A DNA stretch of 64,000 nt from Fen-183 sp036504335 (GCA_036504335.1 DASXVJ010000020.1:186001-250000), one strand, 5' to 3'. Positions 25,797 through 35,105 are shown, numbered from the stretch's first letter. Notes: a model not told the origin generated them from the letters alone. Made by a program: numbers and translations.

Positions 25797-26826
25797 GGTG
25801 CACGTCCTGCACGGGACCTACGGGGACGGCTTCCCGTACGGCTGCACGTACGTGCGCCTTCTGCTGCCGCTCGCTCACCCCTCGGTCGCCGAGCGCGTCG
25901 CCCTCACGCACGGCTCGGACGCGCGGATTCCGCCGTGCGACGTTCTCGTCGTCGAGCGGCACGTGCTGTGGCCCGAGAACGAGCAGCGCGAGCGCCTCGC
26001 GGCCGTCTCCGACGCGTGCCGCGGGCGCGGCACGCGGATCGTCTACACGCTGGACGACAATCTTCTCGACCTGAACCGCGAGCGTCCGTGGCGGTTCCCG
26101 ACCGAGACGATGCGGGGCGTGATCCGCTTCCTCGCGCGGACGGCGGACGCGGTCGTCGTGTCCACGCCGGCCCTCGCCGAGCGCTTCGCGCGCCTGAACG
26201 CCCGGATTCACGTGATCCCGAACGCGATCGACGAACGTCTCTTCGGGGCTCCACCCGAGCCCGTCTCGCCGCGGCGGCCGCTCACGGTCGGATTCATGGG
26301 GACGCTCACGCACGAGGCCGACCTCATGATGGTCCTGCGCCCGCTCCGGGGCCTGCTCAAGCGCGGGCACGGCGGGATTCGGCTGGAGGTCGTGGGCGGC
26401 GTCGACGGCGGCAGGTTCGCGGAAGCGCTCAGCGGCCTGCCGGTCCGGATGATCGAGACGGGAGACACGCACGAGTACCCGAAGTTCGTCGGGTGGATGC
26501 GGGAGCACGTGCGCTGGGACTTCGCGATTGCGCCGCTCGAGGACGACCCCTTCACGCGCTGCAAGTCCGACCTGAAGTACCTCGACTACGGCGCGCTCGC
26601 GATTCCCGCCGTGTTCAGCGACGTCCGGCCCTACCGCGACACCGTGCGGCACCGCGAAACGGGGCTCGTCGTGCCGAACGAGCCGGACGCCTGGGCGGCC
26701 GCGCTCGAGGAAATGACGGCCGATGCGGCCCTGCGCACGCGTCTGGCCGTCGCGGCGCGCGACGAGGTCCACGCGACACGCATGCTCGCGACGAACGCGG
26801 TGCGCTGGCTCGAAGCTCTGAGCTGA
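25783..26826 (+). CDS. GT4-family glycosyltransferase
   Basis: A 347-residue GT-B protein: RVHVLHGTYGDGFPYGCTYVR at the N-terminus, VYTLDDNLLDL in the acceptor half, then a donor half with IPNAIDERLF, LTVGFMGTLTHEADL and YLDYGALAIPAVFSD. The start is inferred as TTG 25783, because GGAGG lies 6 nt before it; this overlaps the previous gene by 14 nt. The alternative GTG at 25798 has no ribosome-binding site. It is the last gene of the rightward glycan block. Confidence 0.82.
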   Translation: MAPLRVHVLHGTYGDGFPYGCTYVRLLLPLAHPSVAERVALTHGSDARIPPCDVLVVERHVLWPENEQRERLAAVSDACRGRGTRIVYTLDDNLLDLNRERPWRFPTETMRGVIRFLARTADAVVVSTPALAERFARLNARIHVIPNAIDERLFGAPPEPVSPRRPLTVGFMGTLTHEADLMMVLRPLRGLLKRGHGGIRLEVVGGVDGGRFAEALSGLPVRMIETGDTHEYPKFVGWMREHVRWDFAIAPLEDDPFTRCKSDLKYLDYGALAIPAVFSDVRPYRDTVRHRETGLVVPNEPDAWAAALEEMTADAALRTRLAVAARDEVHATRMLATNAVRWLEALS

Positions 26827-26835
26827 CGCGCGCGC

Positions 26836-27498
26836 CTAGCGCGAGGTCCGGAGCCACGCCATGGCGGTCTTCACGTCGCCGCCCGGGTCGCGCCCCATCG
26901 TCACGTCGACGCGCTCGAGGTTCCACCGCTCTCCGTTTCGCTCGAGGGCGAGTGTGCGCAGCGGCCGGGTCTCCGGGGCCGGCCTGTCGCGCCGGACCTC
27001 CATGCGCACCCCCCACTCTTTCACGACGCCCTTGAAGTAGCGCAGCGCGTGGTCGATCGGGATGCGGCGGCGGTGCAGATCGACCGCGACATCGGGGTGG
27101 ATCACGTACGTGATCTCCCGGAGGAGCCACCGCGCCTTCAGGATGTCCTCCCAGAAATCCACGAACCACACGCAGATGTGGAAGTAGTGGTCCTCGTTGA
27201 AGAACATCTTGTGGTCGATGATGAACGCCGAGTTCTCCCAGGCGTACGGCGTCCAGAACTCCAGCGTCGCTCCGTCGGCCGCGACCCGCGTGATCTCCGC
27301 GAAGATCCGCGTCGGGTCCCCCACGTGCTCGAGAAAGTGCGACGAGTGGACGTAGGAGACGCTGCGGTCCTCGAACGGGAGCGGCGCGTTCACGAGGTCG
27401 ACGACCTGGTCCACGCCCGGTCCGGCCTGGATGTCGAGGCCGATCGTGCCGTCTTTCTTCGCGCCCCCGCAGCCGAGGTCGATCCGGAGGTCCGTCAT
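26836..27498 (-). CDS. Class I SAM-dependent methyltransferase
   Basis: The 220-residue protein has the SAM-binding motif LRIDLGCGGAKKDGTIGLDIQ near its N-terminus, followed by VDLVNAPLPFEDRSVSYVHSSHFLEHV, which fits motifs II/III of the methyltransferase 11 group. The middle contains a His/Phe-rich segment (HKMFFNEDHYFHICVWFVDFWEDIL) seen in glycan-cluster methyltransferases. Lying 8 nt after holB, it could be part of the tmk-holB transcript. Its position beside glycan genes suggests a surface-sugar substrate. Confidence 0.8.
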   Translation of the reverse strand: MTDLRIDLGCGGAKKDGTIGLDIQAGPGVDQVVDLVNAPLPFEDRSVSYVHSSHFLEHVGDPTRIFAEITRVAADGATLEFWTPYAWENSAFIIDHKMFFNEDHYFHICVWFVDFWEDILKARWLLREITYVIHPDVAVDLHRRRIPIDHALRYFKGVVKEWGVRMEVRRDRPAPETRPLRTLALERNGERWNLERVDVTMGRDPGGDVKTAMAWLRTSR

Positions 27499-27505
27499 GC
27501 CGCGC

Positions 27506-28453
27506 TCACAGGCCGAGAGCGTACGCCTCGGTGGCGAGGCGGACGTTGCGGCGCGAGTCGGCGAGGCTGCCCGCGAGAGCGAGCGCGCCCTCGGCGGCGT
27601 CCAGCAGCCGCGCGCCGGGGGCGGCGCCGAGGCGCGCGAGGTCCTGGAAGCGCTCGCGGAAGACGACGTGCGCCCCCGCGGGGTCGACCGTCGCGGCCGA
27701 CGCGTCGCGCAGGAGCTGCCCGAGGAGCTGCAGTCGCCGCCCGGCCTCGGCGGCGTCGTCGCCGGAGACGAGGGCCGCGAGCGCGAGGGCCCACGAGCGC
27801 GAGCGCGAGAGGAAGACGCCGGAGGCGGCCTCGAGGAGCGCGTCGCGCGTCGCGCGCGCCCCGGGAAGGTCCAGCGCCGCGGCCTCGTCGGCGTCGTGCG
27901 GGACGAAGGCGGCGCGCGCATCGGCGTCCTCGCGTGCCATCCCGCGCGCCACGAGGGCGTCGGTGGTTTCGGTGCGCGTCGAGCCGGGCATCGGCTGAAG
28001 CGTGACGCGCGAGAGGATCGTCGGGGGCAGGAGGCGCGGCCGCGTCGCCGTGAGGAGAAACCGCGTCTTCTTCGGCGGCTCTTCGAGGATTTTCAGGAGG
28101 GCGCTGAATGCCGCGGGCTCGGTCCGGTCCACGTCGAGGAAGACGACGGCGCGCATCGGCGCCTCGTAGGGAAGGCGCGTGGAGTCGGCGGCGACGGCCC
28201 GAACGAGCGCCGTCGGGATGCTCGTCTCCTTCGACGTGTCGCTTTCCTCGAACACGGGCGCGTTCACGCGCCGCCTGCGCTCGGGCGCGGCGACCATGAG
28301 GTCGGGGTGCTCCCGGCGGAAGACCCGGCGGGCCGCGTTCGACCCGGGGTCGAAGCCGCTTCCGCAGATGGCGGCGGCCGCCTCCTCGAGCGCGGCGGCC
28401 TCGAGGCGCTTCGAACCCGGGCCCGCGAGGAGGACGACGGGCGCACCGCTCAC
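27506..28453 (-). CDS. holB: DNA polymerase III delta-prime subunit
   Basis: The 315-residue protein is the clamp-loader subunit that, with gamma/tau and delta, opens the sliding clamp. The SRC-type motif region is well kept: RAVVFLDVDRTEPAAFSALLKILEEPPKKTRFLLTATRPRLLPPTILSRV. The Walker A is not conserved, as expected for delta-prime, which does not bind ATP productively. The C-terminal collar part is short. It overlaps tmk by 4 nt, the usual tmk-holB arrangement. Confidence 0.85.
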   Translation of the reverse strand: MSGAPVVLLAGPGSKRLEAAALEEAAAAICGSGFDPGSNAARRVFRREHPDLMVAAPERRRRVNAPVFEESDTSKETSIPTALVRAVAADSTRLPYEAPMRAVVFLDVDRTEPAAFSALLKILEEPPKKTRFLLTATRPRLLPPTILSRVTLQPMPGSTRTETTDALVARGMAREDADARAAFVPHDADEAAALDLPGARATRDALLEAASGVFLSRSRSWALALAALVSGDDAAEAGRRLQLLGQLLRDASAATVDPAGAHVVFRERFQDLARLGAAPGARLLDAAEGALALAGSLADSRRNVRLATEAYALGL

Positions 28454-29118
28454 GCGCGCCTCCGGGACCGCGAGAGGGGGAAGAGAGACCGAAGATTTTC
28501 TTCGAGTGAAAGAAAGACGGAGTTGGCCGAGCCGGAGGCGTCGATGACGACGAACCTTTTCGGCTCCTTCCGGGCTCGACGCAGGTAGGCGGCTCTTACC
28601 CTTTCATGGAAATCTTCGTCTTCGTCTTCGAATCTGTCGAACGACGCGCCGCGGCGCCGCGCGACGCGCGCGAGGGCGGCCTCCACGGGCAGGTCGAAGA
28701 GGTACGTCCGATCGGGGTCGCGGCGGCACCACGCGCGGTGGAGCGCGTCGACGGCGGCTTCGCCCAGTCCGCGCCCCGCGCCCTGGTACGCGCGCGACGC
28801 GTCCGTGTAGCGGTCGCAGAGGACGTGCGTCCCTTCGGCGAGCGCCGGCTCGATCATCGTCTTGAGGTGGTGGCGCCGGTCCGCCATCATGAGGAGAAGC
28901 TCGGCCCCCGCGTCGATGTGGCCCTTCGAATGGAGGAGGGCGCCCCGGAGGAGCATCCCGAGCTCCGTGCCGCCGGGGTTCCGGGTCGCGAGGACGGGCA
29001 GGCCCTTCGCCTCCATCCACGCGGCCGCCCGCGCGATCTGTGTGGTCTTCCCGGAGCCCTCGATGCCTTCGAAGGTGACGAAAAGGCCCCGCGGGGCGGT
29101 TCGGCGTCTGCGGATCAC
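28450..29118 (-). CDS. tmk: Thymidylate kinase
   Basis: The enzyme phosphorylates dTMP to dTDP with ATP. It has the P-loop FEGIEGSGKTTQ, the LID/DR(Y/H) motif in LCDRYTDASRAYQGAG, the TRNPGGTELG segment and an acidic C-terminal helix. The 222-residue length from the GTG at 29118 is normal for the family. A GTG 15 nt further upstream (29133) is in frame and also possible; the short N-terminus before the P-loop favours 29118. It precedes holB with a 4-nt overlap, so both are translated together. Confidence 0.9.
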   Translation of the reverse strand: MIRRRRTAPRGLFVTFEGIEGSGKTTQIARAAAWMEAKGLPVLATRNPGGTELGMLLRGALLHSKGHIDAGAELLLMMADRRHHLKTMIEPALAEGTHVLCDRYTDASRAYQGAGRGLGEAAVDALHRAWCRRDPDRTYLFDLPVEAALARVARRRGASFDRFEDEDEDFHERVRAAYLRRARKEPKRFVVIDASGSANSVFLSLEENLRSLFPLSRSRRRA

Positions 29119-29181
29119 GGCGCGGATTCTCACACGCGCGGGGGGATGTCCGCCCCGGGAACGACTCTGGCACGCCGTTCG

Positions 29182-29187
29182 TATACT
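29182..29187 (+). promoter_or_regulatory. -10 box of the PDZ-SpoIIE phosphatase gene
   Basis: TATACT, one base from the -10 consensus, lies 10 nt before the ATG at 29198. No Shine-Dalgarno lies between. Confidence 0.55.
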
Positions 29188-29197
29188 GACCGCGAGA

Positions 29198-31801
29198 ATG
29201 TCGTCCTTGTCGCCGGCCATGAGCTCCGTTTCGGGCGCCGTCGACGCCCCGCGCCTGAAGCGCCGGCACCTGCCTCTCGTCGCCGTGGGCTTCATGGGGG
29301 CCCTCCTCGCCCTCCTGTCGGTCGTGGACATGTTCCTGCCGAAGGCCTACGACGGCGTCGTGCCGGACCCCTACTCGATGGGCGGCATCCTCGTGCGCGA
29401 CCTCGTCCCCGGAGGGGCGGCCGAGCGGGCGGGCCTGAAGTCCGGCGACGTGATCCTCGGGATCGGCCACCGGATGCTCAACAAGGCGACCGACGCTCCC
29501 CCGGAGCTCCTCCGGCACAAGGTCGGCGAGAAGGTCGACTACCTCGTCCGCCGCGGCGGAAACGTGTTCGAGACGAAGGTTTCCCTGACCCCGTTCCGGC
29601 TCGGCTCGGCCACGTATTACTACTTCGTCTTTCTCGGCCTCCTCTTCTTCGCGCTGGGCGTCTTCGTCGTGGCGCGCCGGCCGGACGACTCCGCGGTGCA
29701 GGTCTTCTACGTCCTCTGCATCCTCTTCATGGAGTTCTTCGTCTGCCGGCTGCGTCCGTCGAGCTACTACTGGATCGACTACGTCGTCCAGATCGCCGGC
29801 ACGCTCGCGCTGTTCCTGCTGCCGGCCGTCTTCCTCCACTTCTTCCTGCTCTTCCCCGAGAAGAAGACGTTCCGGTTCGCGGACCGGCGCCCCGGCCAGC
29901 CGGCGGCGCCGCCCGCGCTCCATGCGCTGCAGCGATTCCTGAACGGGTCGCCGCTTCTCCTCGCGATCCTCTACTCGCTCCCGCCGGTCCTCTACGTCCT
30001 CCAGATGGCGGGCTACCGGTACGGCGGGCCCCGCCGTCTCATCTACGGCGCGCCGACGCTGAACTGGATCCTCCTCGCGGACTACCTGATCCTCGGGCTC
30101 CTCGCGCTCGCGCACACGTGGTGGACGAACTCCGACCGCGCGGCGCGCCGGCCGATCCTCGTCCTCCTCCTCGGCACGGTCGCGGGAATCGTGCCGTTCG
30201 TCGTGTTCGCGGTCTTCTTCCCGTCCCTCTTCCGCGAGGACCGCTTCCTCCTGTGGGGCGTCGTCCCGATGGCGCTCATCCCGCTCACGTTCGCGTACGC
30301 GATCGTGCGGTTCCGGCTCTTCGACGTGCAGGTCATCGTGCGCAAGTCCCTCGTCTACGCGGTCCTCACGGCCGTCGTGACGGGGATGTACGCGCTCGCG
30401 GTCGTGGCGGGCAACGCAATCGTCTCGAACGTGTCGTCCACCTCGGTCTTCTCGTCGCCTGCCTTCGCGTTCGGCTTCGGCCTCGTCGTCGTCCTGCTCT
30501 TCGACCCGCTGCGCCGCCGCATGCAGAAGGTGGTCGACCGCGTCTTCTTCCGCGACCGAGCCGACTTCCAGACCGCGCTCCTCGAGATGAGCCGCTCGGT
30601 CGTCTCGCAGCTCGAGCGCCCGAAGCTGCGCGAGCTGCTCACGTTGCGCACGGCCGATCTCCTGCGGCTCGAGCGCCTCGAGCTCCTCCTGCCGCGGCCC
30701 GAGGACGGCGCCTTCACCGAGCCCGCGGCTGCGGCCGCGGGCGTCCAGCCGCTGCCCATGGGCGCGGTCCTGCCGCAGCGGCTCGCCGAGCGCGGTGCGC
30801 CGATCCGTCTCTCCGACGCGGACGACGGAGGGCTCGACCTCGCGTCGCGGCGCTTCGTCGAGGCGCAGCGCGCGCGCGGGATCGGCGTCGTCCTCCCGCT
30901 CGCCACGCACGGCAAGCTCCTCGGCTTCCTCGCGGTCGGGAAGAAGCTTTCCGAGGAGGAGCTCTCGCGCGAGGACCTCGACCACCTCCTCACGATCGCA
31001 AACCAGGGCGCCCTCGGCCTCGAGGCCGCCGGTCTCCACGAGGAGCTCACGCGCCGGGCCGAGGTCGAGCGCGACCTCGACATCGCGCGCGACATCCAGA
31101 CGAGCCTGTTCCCGCGCGAGCTCCCTCGCGTTCCCGGCGTCGAGTTCTTCGGCGTGAGCCGGCCGGCGCGCGTCGTCGGCGGCGACTTCTACGACTTCCT
31201 CGACGTGGACTCCCGCCCGGACGGACGGCTCGCGCTCGTCCTCGGCGACGTGTCCGGCAAGTCGATTCCCGCGTCGCTCCTCATGGTCGCGGCCAAGGAG
31301 ATCGTGAACGCGCGCGCGATGGCCGACCCCGATCCGTCCGCCGTCTTCCTGGCGTCCAACCGGAGGCTCTACGAGATCAAGCGGCGGATGTTCGTGTCGC
31401 TGTCGTACTTCCTCCTCGACCCGAAGGCGCTCGCGATGACGTACGCGTTCGCGGGCCAGCCGACGCCCCTTCTCGTGCGGCCCGGGACGGGCTCGGCGGC
31501 CGAGATTCCCTCCCCGGCGTCACGGCTGCCCCTCGGCGCCTTCCGGGACACCGTCTACGACGCGGCGTCCCTCTACCTGTCCCGGGGGGACCTCATGCTC
31601 TTCTACACGGACGGCCTGAACGAGGCGATGTCGGCCGAAATGACACCTTACGGGGACGAGCGGCTGAAGGCGTCGCTCGTGCGCCACGCCCGGAGGTCCC
31701 TGCCCGACCTGGCCGACGAGCTCCTGGAGGACGTCCGGCAGTTCACCCACGGGGCCGAGCAGTACGACGACATCACGTTCGTCCTGATGCGGGTGACCTG
31801 A
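29198..31801 (+). CDS. Membrane PDZ-GAF-SpoIIE-type PP2C phosphatase
   Basis: The 867-residue protein has a membrane span at ~25-45, then a PDZ domain (residues ~60-125, GGILVRDLVPGGAAERAGLKSGDVILGI). Six to eight further spans occupy residues ~140-430, and a GAF-like domain lies at ~460-610. The C-terminal PP2C/SpoIIE domain (~640-867) has the metal ligands in RVVGGDFYDFL and LALVLGDVSGKSIPASLL, and ends with HGAEQYDDITFVLMRV. Phosphatases of this kind dephosphorylate STAS antagonists, or related targets, in response to sensed signals. A STAS protein, a kinase and a second phosphatase lie 4-6 kb downstream. It is divergent from tmk. Confidence 0.88.
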   Translation: MSSLSPAMSSVSGAVDAPRLKRRHLPLVAVGFMGALLALLSVVDMFLPKAYDGVVPDPYSMGGILVRDLVPGGAAERAGLKSGDVILGIGHRMLNKATDAPPELLRHKVGEKVDYLVRRGGNVFETKVSLTPFRLGSATYYYFVFLGLLFFALGVFVVARRPDDSAVQVFYVLCILFMEFFVCRLRPSSYYWIDYVVQIAGTLALFLLPAVFLHFFLLFPEKKTFRFADRRPGQPAAPPALHALQRFLNGSPLLLAILYSLPPVLYVLQMAGYRYGGPRRLIYGAPTLNWILLADYLILGLLALAHTWWTNSDRAARRPILVLLLGTVAGIVPFVVFAVFFPSLFREDRFLLWGVVPMALIPLTFAYAIVRFRLFDVQVIVRKSLVYAVLTAVVTGMYALAVVAGNAIVSNVSSTSVFSSPAFAFGFGLVVVLLFDPLRRRMQKVVDRVFFRDRADFQTALLEMSRSVVSQLERPKLRELLTLRTADLLRLERLELLLPRPEDGAFTEPAAAAAGVQPLPMGAVLPQRLAERGAPIRLSDADDGGLDLASRRFVEAQRARGIGVVLPLATHGKLLGFLAVGKKLSEEELSREDLDHLLTIANQGALGLEAAGLHEELTRRAEVERDLDIARDIQTSLFPRELPRVPGVEFFGVSRPARVVGGDFYDFLDVDSRPDGRLALVLGDVSGKSIPASLLMVAAKEIVNARAMADPDPSAVFLASNRRLYEIKRRMFVSLSYFLLDPKALAMTYAFAGQPTPLLVRPGTGSAAEIPSPASRLPLGAFRDTVYDAASLYLSRGDLMLFYTDGLNEAMSAEMTPYGDERLKASLVRHARRSLPDLADELLEDVRQFTHGAEQYDDITFVLMRVT

Positions 31802-31823
31802 AAACCAACGGGCCGCCGGCGCG

Positions 31824-31829
31824 TATCAT
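31824..31829 (+). promoter_or_regulatory. -10 box of the TPR protein gene
   Basis: TATCAT is followed by a short hairpin (AGGGCC 31835-31840 with GGCCCT 31849-31854) and then GGAGG (31856-31860) at the proper distance from ATG 31865. This promoter is SD-led, unlike several others in the window. Confidence 0.45.
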
Positions 31830-31864
31830 GGAAAAGGGCCTCCCCGCGGGCCCTCGGAGGAACC

Positions 31865-33310
31865 ATGGCCCCTCGCCGAGTCCGCGTCCTGCCGCTCGTC
31901 CTGGCCCTCGCGGGCCTGGCCGTCGCCGGCACGGCCGTGGCGTTCCGGCTGCGGGCGAACCGGGACGTCACGACGTCGTCCGAGCAGGCGTACCGGGCCT
32001 ACCACGCGGGTGTCGAGAACGACCTGAAGATGTACGAGCGCGAGGCGATGTCCTCGTACGCCGAGGCGCTCCGGTACGACCCTCACTTCGTGATGGCGAC
32101 GCTCCGCCTCGCCGACAAGATGCGCGGGCGCGACCCCGAGCGCGCCGCGTCGCTCCTCGCGAGCGCGGGCCGGTACCGCGACGACCTCACGGAGCGCGAG
32201 AAGCTCATGCTCCGCATCTACGAGGAGCGCTGGGGTAAGCGCGACCTCAAAGTCCTCGAGTCTCTTTACGACGAGTACCAGAGCCGCTTCCCGAAGGACC
32301 CCCAGGGCTACGAGATGCGCGCCGGGTTCCTCGCGAACAACGGCCGGATGCCGGAGGCGATCGGGGAGTACGAGCGTCTCATTGCCGTGAATCCGAACTA
32401 CGCGATCGCCTACAACACGCTCGGCTACTACTGGGCGAGGAAGGGCGAGACGGCGAAGGGCGAGGACTATCTCAAGCGCTACCGCTTCCTCGCCCCGAAT
32501 GACGCGAACCCGCTGGACTCGCTCGGCGAGCTTTACGCGTTCATGGGCCGGTACGACGAAGCCGAGGAGAACCTCCGGAAGGCGATCGCGATCAAGGAAG
32601 ACTTCTACGCTCCGTGGGGCCACCTCGGGACGGTCGAGGTCGGCCGCGGAAACCCGCTGAAGGCGGCCGTATATTTCCGCAAGGGGAGCGACATCGCCCC
32701 GAGCACGTTCACCCGGTACGACTTCCGCTTCCTGACGGCGGTGTGCCTCGTGGACGCGGGCCACAATGAGGAGGCCCTGAAGGAACTGGACGCTGCGACG
32801 GCCGAGATCGCGGGGCTGGCGCCCGGCGCGGAGTCCCAGAAGCTCAGGATCGCCGACTCGATGCGCCGGGCGGCCCTCTTCGGACGGCTCGGGCGCACGG
32901 CCGAGGCCGAAGCAGCGTTTGCGGCCGTGGATCCGAGCATGCTCACGGACCCGAAGGAGCCGAAGTCCCATGAGATGGTCGCCCGCGAGCTCGACCTCGT
33001 CCGCGGCGTCATCGCCATGGGAGCGGGGCGCGACACGGAAGCCGTTGCGCTGCTGAAGGCCGCGCTCGAGAGCATGCAGCAGAAGGGCTTCGGAAGTTCG
33101 GACTACTACCCGAACAACACGTTTGCGCGACTCGCGCTCGCAAATTCGCTCGGCCGCCTCGGTCGCCCGGACGAGGCCGCTCAGGCGCTCGCGCCGATCC
33201 TCGAGAAGAATCCGCGCTTCTTCCCCGCGCTGCAGTCCCTCGCGCGCGCCCAGGGCAAGGAGCCGCCGGCTCCGATCGCGCCCGCGACGCGCGCCGAGAA
33301 CGCGTCCTGA
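31865..33310 (+). CDS. Membrane-anchored TPR-repeat protein
   Basis: The 481-residue protein has a single N-terminal hydrophobic segment (VLPLVLALAGLAVAGTAVAF), either signal peptide or anchor. The rest is a series of TPR-like helices, with recognisable units around 85-120, 155-190 (AIAYNTLGYYWARKGETAKGEDYLKRY), 190-225 (PLDSLGELYAFMGRYDEAEENLRKAI) and the C-terminus. It probably acts as a protein-protein scaffold at the membrane. It is followed by the enhancer-binding protein gene with only 4 nt between, so the two are co-transcribed. Confidence 0.82.
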   Translation: MAPRRVRVLPLVLALAGLAVAGTAVAFRLRANRDVTTSSEQAYRAYHAGVENDLKMYEREAMSSYAEALRYDPHFVMATLRLADKMRGRDPERAASLLASAGRYRDDLTEREKLMLRIYEERWGKRDLKVLESLYDEYQSRFPKDPQGYEMRAGFLANNGRMPEAIGEYERLIAVNPNYAIAYNTLGYYWARKGETAKGEDYLKRYRFLAPNDANPLDSLGELYAFMGRYDEAEENLRKAIAIKEDFYAPWGHLGTVEVGRGNPLKAAVYFRKGSDIAPSTFTRYDFRFLTAVCLVDAGHNEEALKELDAATAEIAGLAPGAESQKLRIADSMRRAALFGRLGRTAEAEAAFAAVDPSMLTDPKEPKSHEMVARELDLVRGVIAMGAGRDTEAVALLKAALESMQQKGFGSSDYYPNNTFARLALANSLGRLGRPDEAAQALAPILEKNPRFFPALQSLARAQGKEPPAPIAPATRAENAS

Positions 33311-33314
33311 CCCC

Positions 33315-34820
33315 GTGAGCGGCACGCGGCCACCCGCGCGCGACCTCGAGGCCTTCGCGCTCAAGAAGAAGGTCCTGCGCCTCGAGACGCTCTACGACGT
33401 CAGCCGCTCGCTCACGTCCGCGTCCGACGAGCGGGCGCTCCTCGAGGAGATCCTCGCGCGCGCCGTGCCCGTCCTCGACGCGGGCCGCGGCTTCGCGGCG
33501 GTGTTCGAGGATGCCGCGGGCGCGGGCGCAGTCGCCTCCGTCGGCCTCGAGCGCGCGCCCACGCCCCTCGACGTCACGTCCGACCCGTTCGTCCTCGACC
33601 TCGCGCGCGCGAAGGCGCCGCTCGCCCGGGCGGGGGAGACCGTCTTCGGCCGCCCCGCGGGCAGCGTCGCGGGCGTGCCTCTCGTCTCCGGCGATCGCGT
33701 GCTCGGAGTCCTCGTCGTCCTCGAGCGCGAGGCGCGCGGCGGCGATGCGGCCTCCTTCGACGAGGAGGACCGCCGGTTCCTCGGTTCGCTCGCGGCCCTC
33801 GCGGCGCCGGCGCTCGAGGGGAGCCGCCGCTTCCGGGCACTCGCCGCCGACCTCGACCGCCTGCGCGAGGAGAACCGCTCGCTGAAGGGCACGACGGCCG
33901 TGGACGAGCTCCTCGTCGGCGACTCGCCCGCCATGCGCCGCGCCAAGGAGCTCATCGCGCGCGCCGCGGCCTCCCGCGTCAACGTCCTCATCACGGGGGA
34001 GAGCGGCACCGGCAAGGAGCTGGCGGCGCGCCTCCTCCACACGGGCTCCCCGCGTCGGGACGGTGCGTTCCTTGCCCTGAACTGCGCCGCGATGCCCGAG
34101 GGCCTCCTCGAGAGCGAGCTGTTCGGCATCGAGAAGGGCGTCGCGACGGGCGTCGACGGGCGTCCCGGAAAGTTCGAGCTCGCGAGCGGCGGCACGATGT
34201 TCCTGGACGAGATCGGCGACACGCCGCTCGCGATCCAGGCCAAGCTCCTGCGCGTCCTGCAGGAGCGCGAGATCGAGCGCGTGGGCGGGCGCACGCGCAT
34301 TCCCGTGGACGTGCGCGTCCTGTCCGCGACGCACCAGAGCCTGCCGGACATGATCCGCCAGGGCCGCTTCCGCGAGGATCTCTTCTACCGGCTGCGCGTC
34401 GTCGAGATCGCGATGCCGGCGCTGCGCGAGCGGCGCGAGGACATCCCGCGGCTCGCGGGCCACTTTCTCGCACGCATCGCGGCCCGCGACGGCCGCCGGC
34501 CGCCCACGCTCTCGCGCGACGCCGTCAAGGCGCTCCTCGACTACGAGTTCCCGGGCAACGTGCGCGAGCTCGAGAACCTGCTCGAGGGCGCCGCGGCGCT
34601 CGTGTCGGGCGACGCGATCGAGGCGGCCGACCTGCAGTTCGGCATCGCGCGCGGCGCGGCGGGCGCCGCCGCCGGCGATGACGCGAAGGGCGGCGTCAGC
34701 CTCCGGCACGTCGAGAACGCGCACATCAGCCGTGTCCTCGCGCAGGTCAAGGGCAACAAGAGCCGCGCCGCCAAGCTCCTCGGCGTCAGCCGGCGGACGC
34801 TCTACCGCAAGCGGACCTAA
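33315..34820 (+). CDS. AAA+ enhancer-binding-type regulator with GAF domain and variant GAFTGA loop
   Basis: The 501-residue protein has a GAF-like sensor (~20-190), an AAA+ domain with Walker A TGESGTGKE (~224), and Walker B GGTMFLDEIGD. It also has sensor I/R-finger segments (RFREDLFYRLRVVEI, EFPGNVRELENL) and a Fis-type helix-turn-helix (NKSRAAKLLGVSRRTLYRK). The loop that normally reads GAFTGA reads GVATGV, so the aromatic residue that touches sigma-54 is missing. It may therefore work without sigma-54 or in a changed mode. It starts at GTG 33315 with weak upstream signals and is coupled to the TPR gene. Confidence 0.88.
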   Translation: MSGTRPPARDLEAFALKKKVLRLETLYDVSRSLTSASDERALLEEILARAVPVLDAGRGFAAVFEDAAGAGAVASVGLERAPTPLDVTSDPFVLDLARAKAPLARAGETVFGRPAGSVAGVPLVSGDRVLGVLVVLEREARGGDAASFDEEDRRFLGSLAALAAPALEGSRRFRALAADLDRLREENRSLKGTTAVDELLVGDSPAMRRAKELIARAAASRVNVLITGESGTGKELAARLLHTGSPRRDGAFLALNCAAMPEGLLESELFGIEKGVATGVDGRPGKFELASGGTMFLDEIGDTPLAIQAKLLRVLQEREIERVGGRTRIPVDVRVLSATHQSLPDMIRQGRFREDLFYRLRVVEIAMPALRERREDIPRLAGHFLARIAARDGRRPPTLSRDAVKALLDYEFPGNVRELENLLEGAAALVSGDAIEAADLQFGIARGAAGAAAGDDAKGGVSLRHVENAHISRVLAQVKGNKSRAAKLLGVSRRTLYRKRT

Positions 34821-35105
34821 GAGGGTCTTTTTGCTCCCTTTTCATGCGTGGTGACAATTCGCCACAATGAGACGCTTTGGCGCAATCATGCTAAGTGTTT
34901 TTCTTAGAATAGTTAATAGGCGTACGTACAACTTGTCCTAGATAGTGTGACATTACGGCGCATCGCGAGCCCTTGCACGCCGCTCACACCACCTTCTAAG
35001 AAATCTTTCTTTCCCAATAACTTAACCCCGTTTCAGCGCCGCATTCGCGGCGCTCGCGGGGGTGGCGCGTCGCTTGCTCTATCGGGGCTAACCGGAGCCA
35101 AGCCC
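34821..35105. other. AT-rich non-coding region with leader hairpin
   Basis: This 285-bp stretch is markedly less GC-rich than everything around it. At its left edge a weak hairpin (AGAGGG/CCCTTT, 34820-34843) may end the regulator gene. At its right, AGCGCCGC/GCGGCGCT (35035-35054) forms a perfect 8-bp stem with an ATTC loop about 50 bp before the small gene at 35106. In between are AT tracts such as TTAGAATAGTTAATAG that could be promoters. No long open frame is credible here. Confidence 0.5.

Noticed and set aside
34820..34843. Rho-independent terminator after the enhancer-binding protein gene
   Set aside because: The stem is only 6 bp with one G-T pair and a 10-base loop, so I list it only as a weak possibility inside the intergenic entry.
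34877..34893. A sigma-54 promoter (-24/-12) in the AT-rich island
   Set aside because: TGG and GC elements are present but separated by one base too few for the strict sigma-54 spacing.
34947..35105. A longer N-terminus for the small membrane protein gene
   Set aside because: The extra 53 codons are in the AT-rich region with poor codon usage and cross the leader hairpin. The ATG at 35106 is more likely.
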